From assembly GCF_022647665.1 (NCBI RefSeq), contig NZ_CP071872.1:2108001-2172000 (forward strand): 64,000 bases of DNA. Direction: 5' to 3'. Below the pieces are notes generated by a model. That model saw only the letters and a program-made list of their open reading frames with translations. It did no database searches and was not told where the DNA came from. Below are positions 50,367 to 59,323 of the stretch, piece after piece. Position 1 is the first letter of the stretch. Each line of letters starts with the position of its first letter. This stretch comes from Streptomyces formicae (GTDB lineage: Bacteria; Actinomycetota; Actinomycetes; Streptomycetales; Streptomycetaceae). Made by a program: the position numbers and the translations under genes.

Positions 50367-52277
50367 CTACCGTCCTTCGTCCGTCGGTTGGCTGGGGCGG
50401 GGTGAGGCGGGGACGACTCCGAAGTGGCGTCGGGCGGTCGAGACGGCGAGGTCCTGCACGGCGAACACCGTGAAGTAGTACGCCTGGGGCGCGGTGTCCG
50501 GGGCGACGTGTACGCGGAAGACGACCGCGCGGGGCAGGCCGCCGGTGCCCCGTACCTTCGTGCCGGCGGGTTCCACCGTGGTGTCCTCGCGCAGATAGCC
50601 CGGCACGAACAGGCCGAGCCGTACGGGTCCGGGACGGGCGGCTGTGAGCGTCGCACGCACCTCCAGCACGCCGCCCTGCTCCACCTCGTCGGGGGCATGA
50701 GCGAACAGCTCGGGCGCGTCGGGGACCCGGAAGGTGACATCGCCGCACCGCATGCACACCACGCACGTGGTGTCCAGGATGTGCGGCAGCAGACCGCGCC
50801 GGGTGAACTCCTGGGCCGGGCGCCCGCAGTGGCAGACGACGTCGCGGACGTACGGGTCCAGCGAGCTGCGGTCGCCGAAGTGGGCCGGGTAGTTCATGAT
50901 CTCGTTCTCGGGGTTCTCCGAGACCTGCTGGGCGATCACATGGTCGAGCGACTGGAGATCCGCGGCGAGCGAGCTGCGGATCTCCTCGGGCGACTGGTCG
51001 GCCAGGTGCGTGGGTCGGGCCACCCACAGATCCACCTTCCGGGCCAGCTTGCCGAGCCGGGGCCGCAGGGAGTGGTTGTGCGGCAGCAGGTCGGAGGTGA
51101 GCAGCGCGGTGAGCCGCCGGCCTGCCGTGAGCAGCAGGCGATCGGGGGCGTGATCGGAGGGCTTCGGCGCGGGTGGGGTCTCCCCGGGATGCCCCGGCAG
51201 GCCGAAACGCATGAACGCGGGGTACGGGTGCGAGCCGGCCAGGCTGGCGTTGAGGGTGTCCACGGAGTCCGCCCCCGTCACGGCGGCGCGCATCCACGCG
51301 ACGTTCTCGGGCCGGTCGGAGTCGTGCACGGAGACGGCGGACACCACCGTGCGGGCAGGGCCGTCCAGGGCGTTGAGCAGGAGCTGGTACTTCGGGTCGT
51401 AGAGCGCGAGGTCGGCGAGCGGTCCGCTGTTGCAGGCGCTGAGGACCAGTTCCACGGCCTCGACCCGGTTGAGGGGGACGAGTTTGTCCTCGGGCTTGTA
51501 GCAGGGCAGGCCGTAGGCGCACCGGGGCCCGAGCAGCCCCGGCCTGGCGGGGGCGGACCCGTTGAGGCCGCAGATGGTGAATTCGCCGAGGTTGATGCTG
51601 TCGTCCTTGCCGTGTCCCTGAAAGACGACCCTGCGCCACCGGGTGCCGAGGATCTCCGCCTGGATGTCCTGCCGTTCGAAGTCGCGGTCGTCGAAGACGC
51701 GGACACCGGGCAGCCGCGGTGGCCGGTCGGTGTCGGTGAACAGGCCCAGGCTGTCCAGGTCCTCGGGCATCTCGGCGTACTGCTTGGCCACGTTCCAGGC
51801 CACCGATGCCCCGTCGCGGCCGCTCAGCAGGGACAGGCCGCGGCGTTCGTCGCGGTAGGTGGCGAGCAGCAGGGACCGGACAGGGTCCAGATTGAGCCGG
51901 TCGTATGCACCGACCAGCAACAAGGTGCCGGAGTGGCGGGTGCTGAACCCGTCGAGCTCGTCCTCGGGCAGCCATTCCCGGGCGAGCGGCCGCGCCAGTG
52001 CCACGACCCCGTCGGGCAGATCGGCCTCGCCGAGTACGACCCCGAAGTCCAGCGGGGCGGGGCGGCGCACACCCGAGTACAGGCCCGACGCCAGCGCCAC
52101 GCCGGCCGCCAGGTCGGCGCGGCCCTCGACCGGTACGGGCACGGGCAGCCGGTCGGGAGCGTCGAGGAAGGCGCGCACGGCGGAGGCGAGACGCGCATAC
52201 GGAACGGGCCGGAACGGCGCGGTGCCCGCCTCGGGGTCCGACGGCCGGTGCCGCTGCTGGGTGTCGGCTGACTTCAT
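50367..52277 (-). CDS. Caspase-fold (CHAT-like) protein with zinc ribbon
   Basis: 636 residues. A caspase-type dyad is visible: His222 in VVFQGHGKDDSINLGEF and Cys282 in ELVLSACNSGPLADLA, separated by 60 residues, with strand VVSAVSV after them. Residues 480-512 hold CHCG...CVVCMRCG (Cys482, 484, 505, 508, 511), a probable zinc site. The last 110 residues are a beta domain (GGVLEVRATLTAARPGPVRLGLFVPGYLRE). The N-terminal 200 residues match nothing I know. It could be a protease or amidase, perhaps for processing a peptidyl intermediate or for regulation. Confidence 0.65.
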   Translation of the reverse strand: MKSADTQQRHRPSDPEAGTAPFRPVPYARLASAVRAFLDAPDRLPVPVPVEGRADLAAGVALASGLYSGVRRPAPLDFGVVLGEADLPDGVVALARPLAREWLPEDELDGFSTRHSGTLLLVGAYDRLNLDPVRSLLLATYRDERRGLSLLSGRDGASVAWNVAKQYAEMPEDLDSLGLFTDTDRPPRLPGVRVFDDRDFERQDIQAEILGTRWRRVVFQGHGKDDSINLGEFTICGLNGSAPARPGLLGPRCAYGLPCYKPEDKLVPLNRVEAVELVLSACNSGPLADLALYDPKYQLLLNALDGPARTVVSAVSVHDSDRPENVAWMRAAVTGADSVDTLNASLAGSHPYPAFMRFGLPGHPGETPPAPKPSDHAPDRLLLTAGRRLTALLTSDLLPHNHSLRPRLGKLARKVDLWVARPTHLADQSPEEIRSSLAADLQSLDHVIAQQVSENPENEIMNYPAHFGDRSSLDPYVRDVVCHCGRPAQEFTRRGLLPHILDTTCVVCMRCGDVTFRVPDAPELFAHAPDEVEQGGVLEVRATLTAARPGPVRLGLFVPGYLREDTTVEPAGTKVRGTGGLPRAVVFRVHVAPDTAPQAYYFTVFAVQDLAVSTARRHFGVVPASPRPSQPTDEGR

Positions 52278-52341
52278 GGGGAGTTACCTCGTGTTCTTGC
52301 GCTGACTGCAACACATGTCATGTCCTGGCCCGGGACGCGGG

Positions 52342-52394
52342 CGCGGTCCGCGGACCGGACCGCGGACCGCGAGCCGGCCGCCGGCTCGCGGTCC
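52342..52394 (-). promoter_or_regulatory. Two mutually exclusive hairpins between MFS and CHAT-like genes
   Basis: Stem 1: CGCGGTCCGCGG (52342-52353) with 52360-52371, 12 perfect pairs and a 6-base loop. Stem 2: GGACCGCGAGCCGG (52364-52377) with 52381-52394, 14 perfect pairs and a 3-base loop. They share 52364-52371, so only one can form. Placed 7 bases past the MFS stop, they may terminate or attenuate transcription into the CHAT-like gene. Confidence 0.7.
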
Positions 52395-52400
52395 GGCCGG

Positions 52401-53639
52401 TCACCGGCCGGCGGACGGGGTGGGTACGGAGGTGCCGGCGTGGCGGCCCAGAAGCCCCCGGCAGGCGAAGGCCGCCACGGCCGCGGCCAGGGCCACGCCG
52501 AACGCGGCGGCGAAGACACCGTGCGGGCCGAACGGTTCCATCAGGAGCCCCCCGGCCTGCAGTCCCACCGCGTCTCCCGCCACCGTGGCCAGCGACGCCC
52601 AGGTGAACGCCTCGGTCAGAGAGCGGCTGTCCGCCACCGTGCTGACCAGGCTCATCTCGCAGGCCGAGACCAGGGCGATGGGCGCGCTGCCGACCGCGAG
52701 CGCCAGCCCCAGCATCAGCGGCGATGTCGCCATCAGCGGCAGACCGGTGCCGACGGCGAAGGCGAGCACCAGACGTGGGAAACGCAGATGAGCGGCGACC
52801 TGCGACTGGGACCGCCCGAGCCACACCGCGCCCAGGGCGCTGCCGATGCCCCAGCACGCGTACACCAGGCCCGTGCTGCCGCGCGCGCCGTGTTCGTCGA
52901 CGAACGCGGGAATGGCCAGCGTCATCAAGCCGATGGGCACGGCGCAGAGCGCCATCGCACCGGTGAGCGCCAGCATCGACACCGATCGCAAAGGGCCCAG
53001 CAGGCTTCCGGGGCTTGCCTCGGCCGCTCCGCCCGGCGCGGGGTCGGCCCCCTCGGGGAGCGGCGTCAGTGCCAGGCCCAGCGCTCCGATGCCACCGAGC
53101 GCGGACACGACCGTCAGCGCGACTCCGGCGGAGCCGGTGAGCATCAGCGCGGCAAGCATCAACGGAGCACCGATCACCAGAACTTCGGTGAGGAACGCCT
53201 CCCAGAGGTAGGCGAGCTCCCGCTCGTCGTCCCGCAGCGGCAGACGGGCCCACAGCGAACGCATGAAGGAGTTGGCGGGCGGCAGGGCCGTGCCGGCGAC
53301 GACGGCCAGGACCGGCTGTGCCCAGTGGCCCGGCTCGGTGGCCCACACCAGCCCTGCGAGCGCCAACGGATAGAGGATGCCGGTCCCCACGAGCACCGCC
53401 CGGCGGCCCCTGCGGTCGACGAGGCGGGCGACCAGCGGACTGCCGAGCGCCATCCCGACGGTGTAGAGCGCGGAGACCAGGCCGGCCTGGGGGTAGGAAC
53501 CTCCCTGTTCGCGCACGACGAGCACCATGGCGAGGGTCATCAGATAGACCGGCAGCCTCGACACGACGCTCCACCAGGCGGGGCCGGCCACATGGCGGCG
53601 GGTCAGCAAGGCGACGAGAGCCGCCCTGTTCGTCTTCAC
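52401..53639 (-). CDS. MFS transporter, probable exporter
   Basis: 412 residues from GTG 53639 (VKTNRAALVALLTRRHVAG). About twelve membrane helices, with MFS loop 2-3 motif GSPLVARLVDRRGRRAVLVGTG. No large soluble domain. Within this operon it most likely exports the product or a protected intermediate, contributing to self-protection. 71 bases separate it from the ATP-grasp gene. Confidence 0.85.
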   Translation of the reverse strand: MKTNRAALVALLTRRHVAGPAWWSVVSRLPVYLMTLAMVLVVREQGGSYPQAGLVSALYTVGMALGSPLVARLVDRRGRRAVLVGTGILYPLALAGLVWATEPGHWAQPVLAVVAGTALPPANSFMRSLWARLPLRDDERELAYLWEAFLTEVLVIGAPLMLAALMLTGSAGVALTVVSALGGIGALGLALTPLPEGADPAPGGAAEASPGSLLGPLRSVSMLALTGAMALCAVPIGLMTLAIPAFVDEHGARGSTGLVYACWGIGSALGAVWLGRSQSQVAAHLRFPRLVLAFAVGTGLPLMATSPLMLGLALAVGSAPIALVSACEMSLVSTVADSRSLTEAFTWASLATVAGDAVGLQAGGLLMEPFGPHGVFAAAFGVALAAAVAAFACRGLLGRHAGTSVPTPSAGR

Positions 53640-53710
53640 TACTCTCTGTCTCCGTTCCGTCCCGCCCCCGGGTGGGGACGAGGGTTCGCGCGGGCACGGC
53701 CGCCGGGCTT

Positions 53711-54958
53711 TCACCGCCCGGCCGCTTCGTCCTCCCTCTCCGGGGAGGTCACCTCGATCGCGAAGGCGTCGAGCACGCCGCGCATACGGGTCTCCACCTC
53801 TTTGACCGAAGCGCCGGTCACATGGACGTAGCCCGAGGAGTTGTGCGACGCGCGCCTGGCCGTCACACGATCGCCCGCGCCCACGTGGAGCACGGCGTCG
53901 ATGACCCCGGGCAGGCGCAGCAGTTCCTCCTCCGGGGTGATCCGGCGGACGGTCCCGGAGCCCGGCAGCGGCAGCAGCAAGTCACCGGCGCAGCGGCGCT
54001 CGGTGTACCCCAGCTCCGGGCGACGGCCGAGATAGACGTCCAGCGTGGCGCCGAACACGTCGAATCCGTAGGCGTGTCCGTGGTTGGCGGTTATCTCGCA
54101 GCCCGCCAGGCGGACCCCGATCTCGCCCGCGTACACCTTGTCGCCGACGACGAAGAACTCCATGTGCACGTAGCCGTGGTCGAGTTCCATACCGGAGGCG
54201 ATGCGCTGGAGCATGGCCCGCAGGTCGACGGGCGGCGCCTCGTCGGTGGGGACGCTGACGTTGGCGTTCATCGCGCCGTCGACGATGTCCAGCGGGCGGC
54301 AGGGCATCGCGCTCGGCCAGGCGTCCAGCACCTCCCCGCCGTGGATCAGCGCGCACACCTCCCACTCGACGCCCTCCAGGTGCTCCTCGACCATCCACTC
54401 CCGGGAGCGGAGATCCATACCGGACGCCAGCCCGGGGCCGGTCAGCCGGAAGGTGTCGACACAGGCGAACGAGTCCACCGGTTTGAGCACGACAGGCCAG
54501 CCGCATCGCTCGGCGAAGGCCTCGATCTCCTCGACGGACGAGACGCTCGCATACCGTGCGGTCTCCAGCCCCAGTTCCTGGAACCGCTGTTTCATCGCCG
54601 CCTTGTCACGGACCCACTTCACCTGGCGTTCCGTCAGATGCGGCAGTCCGACCAGTGAGGCGAAGCGCTGGGCCACCGCCTGACGGGGTTCGGAGGGATT
54701 GCAGAACCGGGTCGGCGGTACGGGAAGCTCCCTCGACCAGGCACGGTAGCGCGCCGCCTCGTCCTCCAGGGGTACGCCGTCGCGTACCCAGAAGGAGGGC
54801 AGATGCGCGGTCTGCCGCAGGTACTCCTCCGAGAGGTCCTTGCGGGCCTCGGCGAACCGCAGCAGCACCAGACCGCCGGCCAGGGACCGCGCCGCGTACC
54901 GGGTGAACGAGCTGGCACGGTCGTCCGCCATCAGCAGCACCGGCCGCGCCGCGCTCAC
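53711..54958 (-). CDS. ATP-grasp carboxylate-amine ligase
   Basis: 415 residues from GTG 54958, overlapping the DegT stop (GTGA). The ATP-grasp core includes KAAMKQRFQELGLETARYASVSSVEEIEAFAERCGWPVVLKPVDSFA (Lys), REWMVEEHLEGVEWEVCALIHGG, GYVHMEFFVVGDKVYAGEIGVRLAG (metal Glu) and ends with a biotin-carboxylase-C-like domain. It forms an amide using ATP. In this context it may join a beta-amino acid to an amino-sugar nucleoside. Confidence 0.82.
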   Translation of the reverse strand: MSAARPVLLMADDRASSFTRYAARSLAGGLVLLRFAEARKDLSEEYLRQTAHLPSFWVRDGVPLEDEAARYRAWSRELPVPPTRFCNPSEPRQAVAQRFASLVGLPHLTERQVKWVRDKAAMKQRFQELGLETARYASVSSVEEIEAFAERCGWPVVLKPVDSFACVDTFRLTGPGLASGMDLRSREWMVEEHLEGVEWEVCALIHGGEVLDAWPSAMPCRPLDIVDGAMNANVSVPTDEAPPVDLRAMLQRIASGMELDHGYVHMEFFVVGDKVYAGEIGVRLAGCEITANHGHAYGFDVFGATLDVYLGRRPELGYTERRCAGDLLLPLPGSGTVRRITPEEELLRLPGVIDAVLHVGAGDRVTARRASHNSSGYVHVTGASVKEVETRMRGVLDAFAIEVTSPEREDEAAGR

Positions 54959-56133
54959 ACCGACTCCAGTGTCTTGCGCAGGATCCTGACCGCGTGGATC
55001 TGGTCGTTCTCCGGGAGCTCCGGCGAGAGCGGCACGCACAGGGTGCGGTCCAGCAGGTCCCTGGTCCGGGCGAACCCGTCGCGGCTGAGGGCGAGCGGCT
55101 TGTCGGGCGCCAGGTTCCAGGGGAAGCCGTCGGCGTAGAGGGAACGCCTGCTGGTGGTCACGGGATGCGCGGGCAGCAGGTACTTGTCGAGCGTCCAGTT
55201 GGCGATACCACGTTGGGTGAAGGCGGAGACTGCTGCGTCGCGCAGTGCACGGCTGTCCCAGCGGAGCCGGACGCTGGTCTTCACGTCGCCCGCCGCCCTC
55301 GGCAGCACCTTCATGTCGGCGCGGCAGGCCAGTGCTTCCACGGCGATCGCGTAGTGGCGCTCCAGTCCGCCGAGGACGTCGTCGAGGTGACGGAACTGCT
55401 GGTACTGGATCGCCGCGACCTCCTCGCTGGTGACGAGGTTCTCGCCGTAGTAGGCGTCCTGGTTCCATGTGGGATAGTGCCCGGGCACCCGCGCCGATCC
55501 ATGGTCGTGGTAGCAGCGCATGGTCTCCCACGCCGCACGGTTGTCCGTGGTGAGCAGACCGCCTTCGCCGGAGGTGAGCACCTTGTTGTGGTGGAAGCTG
55601 AAAGCCCCCGCGTAGCCGCGGGTGCCGGCGTGCCGGCCGTCCGGGAAGGTGGCGCCGAGGGCCTGGGCGGCATCCTCGATGACGTAGGGGACGCCGTCCG
55701 GCAGGGGAGCGACCGTGCCCTCCATGTGCGCGACGATCACCCGCTGGGTGCCGGGCGGCAGCAGCGAGGCGTCCATCGAGAGCGAGTCGTCGACGTCGAC
55801 CATGACGGGGATCAGTCCGCTGGACAGGACCGCGCCCGCGACGGCGACGAACGTGACGGCGGGGATGTGGACGAGGTCGCCGGCGCGGGGCCTGGTCGAG
55901 ATCAGCGCGAGCCGCAGGGCCTCGGTGCAGTTGTGCACCGCGAGCACATGCCCGGCGCCGAGCCGCTCGGCCGCGCGCCGCTCCAGCCGGGAGGCCACGC
56001 TCTCCGTCTCCGTCTGGTACCGGAACAGCACTCCCCGCTCGATGGCGTCGCGCAACTCCTGCATGTCCGGCCAGTCCAGGTAGTTGGCGCCGTACGGAAG
56101 GAAGCGTTGACCGAGCCGCTTGTCGAGAGTCAT
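54955..56133 (-). CDS. DegT/DnrJ/EryC1 PLP-dependent aminotransferase
   Basis: 392 residues from ATG 56133, overlapping the aminomutase stop (ATGA). Features: AVHNCTEALRLALISTRP, IEDAAQALGATFPDGRHAGTRG and the PLP lysine in AFSFHHNKVLTSGEGGLL. Family members install or rearrange amino groups on sugars. BlsH of the blasticidin S pathway, acting at the 4' position of the decarboxylated nucleoside sugar, is in this family. GTGA overlap with the ATP-grasp gene follows. Confidence 0.87.
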   Translation of the reverse strand: MTLDKRLGQRFLPYGANYLDWPDMQELRDAIERGVLFRYQTETESVASRLERRAAERLGAGHVLAVHNCTEALRLALISTRPRAGDLVHIPAVTFVAVAGAVLSSGLIPVMVDVDDSLSMDASLLPPGTQRVIVAHMEGTVAPLPDGVPYVIEDAAQALGATFPDGRHAGTRGYAGAFSFHHNKVLTSGEGGLLTTDNRAAWETMRCYHDHGSARVPGHYPTWNQDAYYGENLVTSEEVAAIQYQQFRHLDDVLGGLERHYAIAVEALACRADMKVLPRAAGDVKTSVRLRWDSRALRDAAVSAFTQRGIANWTLDKYLLPAHPVTTSRRSLYADGFPWNLAPDKPLALSRDGFARTRDLLDRTLCVPLSPELPENDQIHAVRILRKTLESV

Positions 56134-57308
56134 CGCGCATCAGGCTCCGTGATCGGGTGCACCGCGTCGTCGACGACCATCTCCTCGCCCCGGTAATTGC
56201 GGAGCAGGAGGCCGTCGGGAGTGCGTGTGAAGCACGGCTGGGCGATCGGGATCTTGCCGATGCGGGTCGTCAGTACGTACTGCGGCACACCGAACCCGGT
56301 GATGTGCCCCTGAAGGCCCTCCATGATCTCCCAGCCCTTCTCGATGGAGGTCATGAAGTGGGAGACACCGGTGACGTTGTCGCAGTGGTAGAGGTAGTAC
56401 GGCCGGACCCGGATGCGCAGCAACTCCGTCATCAGGGTGCGCATCGTGGCGACGTCGTCGTTGACACCGCGCAGCAGCACGGTCTGGTTGCCCACCGGAA
56501 TACCGTGGCGCAGCAGCCGGTCCACCGCGCCCGCGGACTCCGGGGTGATCTCCTTGGGGTGGTTGAAGTGCGTGTTCAGCCACACCGGGTGATAGCGGGC
56601 GAGCATCTCGCACAGATCCTCGGTGATGCGCTGCGGAAGCAGGACCGGGAACCGGCTGCCGATACGGATGATCTCCACGGTGGGGATCCCCCGGAGCCCG
56701 GAGACGATCTCCTCCAGTTTGCCGTCGCGGTACGACAGCGGATCGCCGCCGGTCAGCAACACGTCCCGGATTTCCGGGTGTTCGGCGATATAGCGCAGGT
56801 CCTCGGTGAAGGACTCGCCCTCGCTGTCGCGGAAGTAGCTGCCCCCGACGTCGGTGGTGTGGAACTTCCGGGTGCAGTGGCGGCAGTAGACGGGGCACGC
56901 CTCGGTGATCAGCATGATCACCCGGTCGGGGTACTTGTGCACCACCCGGTTGGTCTTCCGGTAGAACATGTCGCCGACCGGGTCGACCTCGGCGCCCGGG
57001 AACTCGACCAGTTCGCCCAGTGCGGGGATGGCCTGCTGCCGGACGGGGCAGGTGGGGTCGTCCGGGTCCATCAGTGACGCGTAGTACGGGGTGACGCTCC
57101 AGCGGTACTTGCCCGCCGACTTCTCGATGGCCTTCTCCTCGTCGGCGGTGAGGCGAAGCCATCGCTGTGCCTTCTTGACGCTGGTGATGCGCTTGCGCAT
57201 GTGCCAGCGCCAGTCGTTCCACTCCGATTCGAGGACTTCCGGTGGCCGCGACGGCCGGTCCGGCGCGCAGGGCACTGCCGCGTCCGTCACTCCGGGGGTA
57301 CGGGGCAT
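56130..57308 (-). CDS. KamA-type radical SAM 2,3-aminomutase
   Basis: 392 residues from ATG 57308. The cluster motif is CPVYCRHC (Cys138, 142, 145). N-terminal WNDWRWHMRKRITSVKKAQRWLRLT is the lysine 2,3-aminomutase signature. The PLP lysine is in RIGKIP, and the Asp in YHCDNVTGVSHF is kept, but the second substrate Asp of lysine enzymes (VVDAPGGGGK) is replaced by VLTTRIGK with a two-residue deletion. That argues against lysine; arginine, as for BlsG, is a reasonable inference. The product would be a beta-amino acid. Confidence 0.85.
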   Translation of the reverse strand: MPRTPGVTDAAVPCAPDRPSRPPEVLESEWNDWRWHMRKRITSVKKAQRWLRLTADEEKAIEKSAGKYRWSVTPYYASLMDPDDPTCPVRQQAIPALGELVEFPGAEVDPVGDMFYRKTNRVVHKYPDRVIMLITEACPVYCRHCTRKFHTTDVGGSYFRDSEGESFTEDLRYIAEHPEIRDVLLTGGDPLSYRDGKLEEIVSGLRGIPTVEIIRIGSRFPVLLPQRITEDLCEMLARYHPVWLNTHFNHPKEITPESAGAVDRLLRHGIPVGNQTVLLRGVNDDVATMRTLMTELLRIRVRPYYLYHCDNVTGVSHFMTSIEKGWEIMEGLQGHITGFGVPQYVLTTRIGKIPIAQPCFTRTPDGLLLRNYRGEEMVVDDAVHPITEPDAR

Positions 57309-57342
57309 GGCGACTCCAGTTCGGCGTGTGGGTGGCGACCGG

Positions 57343-58302
57343 TCACAGAGGGGCGAGGGCGAGCTGCCGCAGGGTGCGGGCGACGCGCTGAGCGCCTCGC
57401 AGATCGTCGGAAGCGGTGTCGAGGGCGGCCCACGGGTCCGCGGCCCCCGCATCCCGGGGTTCCCACAGGGCGGGGGCCGGCGGGTCTGTGGCCACGGGCA
57501 GGGGCACCGACCGGGACACCCGCTCGGCCAGGTCCCTCTGAACACGGCCCAGAGGAGGCAGGAGCACGAGTGGGGCGCGCCGGGCCTGCGCAAGCGTGAT
57601 CGCCCCGAGTACGGGTGAGGCGAGGAACACCTCGGCGCCGGCGTGCAGGGCGTCCACGTCCGCGTCGGCGGCCCGGTGGACACGTACGCCGTCGAGGCCG
57701 CCGAGAGCGTCGCGGATCGTGGCCGGCCGCGTGTCACAGACCACGTCGCACCCGCCTGTGCGGCGCAGCGCCTCGACGGCCAGGCGCCGCAGCAGACCGG
57801 AGGCGAACCCATCGGCCTCCTGCGCGGGCACGCCCCACACGGAGAGCAGCAGCAGACTGCCGCGGCGGGTGCGGTCGCGGGTGAGCCTGGCGGGAGCGAG
57901 GACTCCCGTGGGCCTGGCCCCCTTCGGCAGCGCCGGCCACGGGCCGGGCAGCCAGCGCGGCCGGTGCACGCGGTACACCGCACCGTCCGGAGGGGCAGCG
58001 GCGCGGGACGGCGTCCCGGAGCACAGATGGACCACCGGTACGCCCCGGGCGAGCAGCCGCCGGGCGGCCGGTTCGTCGTCGCAGACCAGGGCGGCGTCAG
58101 GCGGCGTACTTCCTTCGCCGTCCGCCTCGCCGGTCCAGGAAGGATCCAGCTCGGTCAGATGGGCGGCGACCCGGCGCCGGGCGAGCAGGGAATCCACCTC
58201 CTCGTCCCGTGACACCAGCAGGACGCGGCGCCGGGCCGGTGCGGGACCGGAAGGTGCCGGGGCGCCCGGACGGTCGTACGCGTCCGGATTCAGTACTGCC
58301 AC
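57343..58302 (-). CDS. GT-B-like protein, degenerate
   Basis: 319 residues from GTG 58302, overlapping the radical SAM stop by 13 bases. The C-terminal half resembles a nucleotide-sugar domain (VFLASPVLGAITLAQARRAPLVLLPPLGRVQRDLAERV), parallel to LLTSPGLTTLLEADSLSVPTVCLPPQNLSQIF in the 59324 gene. The N-terminal half (RVLLVSRDEEVDSLLARRRVAAHLTEL, ALVCDDEPAARRLLARGVPVVHL) is Rossmann-like. It may be a partner or non-catalytic paralogue of the first glycosyltransferase. It holds the position of blsF in a blasticidin-type order. Confidence 0.55.
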   Translation of the reverse strand: MAVLNPDAYDRPGAPAPSGPAPARRRVLLVSRDEEVDSLLARRRVAAHLTELDPSWTGEADGEGSTPPDAALVCDDEPAARRLLARGVPVVHLCSGTPSRAAAPPDGAVYRVHRPRWLPGPWPALPKGARPTGVLAPARLTRDRTRRGSLLLLSVWGVPAQEADGFASGLLRRLAVEALRRTGGCDVVCDTRPATIRDALGGLDGVRVHRAADADVDALHAGAEVFLASPVLGAITLAQARRAPLVLLPPLGRVQRDLAERVSRSVPLPVATDPPAPALWEPRDAGAADPWAALDTASDDLRGAQRVARTLRQLALAPL

Positions 58303-59291
58303 GGCGCCACCGTCCCGAGCCGGGCGATGTCGTCGCTGTAGCCGGCGGCCGTCGTGGAACAGCCGCCGCACAGCTCAGGGCCGCGCTCGCGGAAGAAGTC
58401 CGCGTGGGCCCGGAAGACCGGGGTGTCCAGGTGGATGACGCCGTTCTCGCGCAGCGGGGCGCCGCCGAGTGACCCCTCGTCGAGGTCGTCCTCCTCGCGG
58501 TGCGGGAGACAACTGCATGCGTAGACACGGCCGTACTTGCCGTCGATGTAGACCACGTCGTCGACGACATGGCACAGCGGCCGGGAAGCCCGCGGGGTCT
58601 GGGACTCGGTGAAGTAACGCTCCCGCTCCTCGGGGGTGTCTCCGTAGAAGCGTTTGCCGAGAGGGACGAGGACGCTGCCGGGGTCGGCGTCGTAGACCGG
58701 GTCGCAGACCGCGCGGACGTGCTCGGGGTCCGGGTATGTGATGGAGCGGTCCAGCTTCAGGGCGGACAGCTCCCACTGCAGGACCCCGGCCTGGGTCAGC
58801 ACCTTCTGCAGCTCGGGCATCTCGGTGTAGTTGTGGGGCCCGACGACCGTGTTGACGCGGGGAAGGACGCCGAGTGCCGCCGCGTCCCGCAGACCTCGGA
58901 GGCCGTTGGCGAACATGCCGGGGGAGCGCCGGTAGACGTCGTGGGTCGCGGCGGAACCGCCGTCGAGGCTCACGATGACCTGGGCCAGTCCCGCCTCGGC
59001 CAGCCGCTCGGCCATCCTCGGCAGCAGCATGCCGTTGGTGATGACCGACATCTTCATGCCGGCGGCCGTGCCCGCGCGGACCAGCTCGACGACGTGCTGG
59101 TGCATGAGGGGCTCGCCGCCGGTGAACCGTACGTAGCCGACACCGGCGGCGCGGGCCTTGGGCATCAGGTCGGTGAAGTCCTTCAGCGAGAAGCGGAACG
59201 TGTCGCGGGAGAGCGCGAACTCGCACATGAAGCAGTCCGCGTTGCAGGCTTCCAGGATCCGGATGAAGAGATACCGCTGACGCTCACTCAT
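58290..59291 (-). CDS. Radical SAM enzyme with SPASM-like C-terminus (BlsE-like)
   Basis: 333 residues from ATG 59291. The motif is CNADCFMC (Cys16, 20, 23), then YVRFTGGEPLMH (GGEP) and VSLDGGSAATHD. The C-terminal Cys region (LCHVVDDVVYIDGKYGRVYACSCLPH...LCGGCSTTAAGYS) suits auxiliary iron-sulfur binding. BlsE decarboxylates cytosylglucuronic acid in blasticidin S formation; placement directly after a CGA-synthase-like gene supports that role. An alternative is a peptide-modifying SPASM enzyme, but no precursor peptide is visible. Confidence 0.8.
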   Translation of the reverse strand: MSERQRYLFIRILEACNADCFMCEFALSRDTFRFSLKDFTDLMPKARAAGVGYVRFTGGEPLMHQHVVELVRAGTAAGMKMSVITNGMLLPRMAERLAEAGLAQVIVSLDGGSAATHDVYRRSPGMFANGLRGLRDAAALGVLPRVNTVVGPHNYTEMPELQKVLTQAGVLQWELSALKLDRSITYPDPEHVRAVCDPVYDADPGSVLVPLGKRFYGDTPEERERYFTESQTPRASRPLCHVVDDVVYIDGKYGRVYACSCLPHREEDDLDEGSLGGAPLRENGVIHLDTPVFRAHADFFRERGPELCGGCSTTAAGYSDDIARLGTVAPWQY

Positions 59292-59323
59292 GAGAGGTGA
59301 TACCTCCTTGCGGTCGCGGGGGT

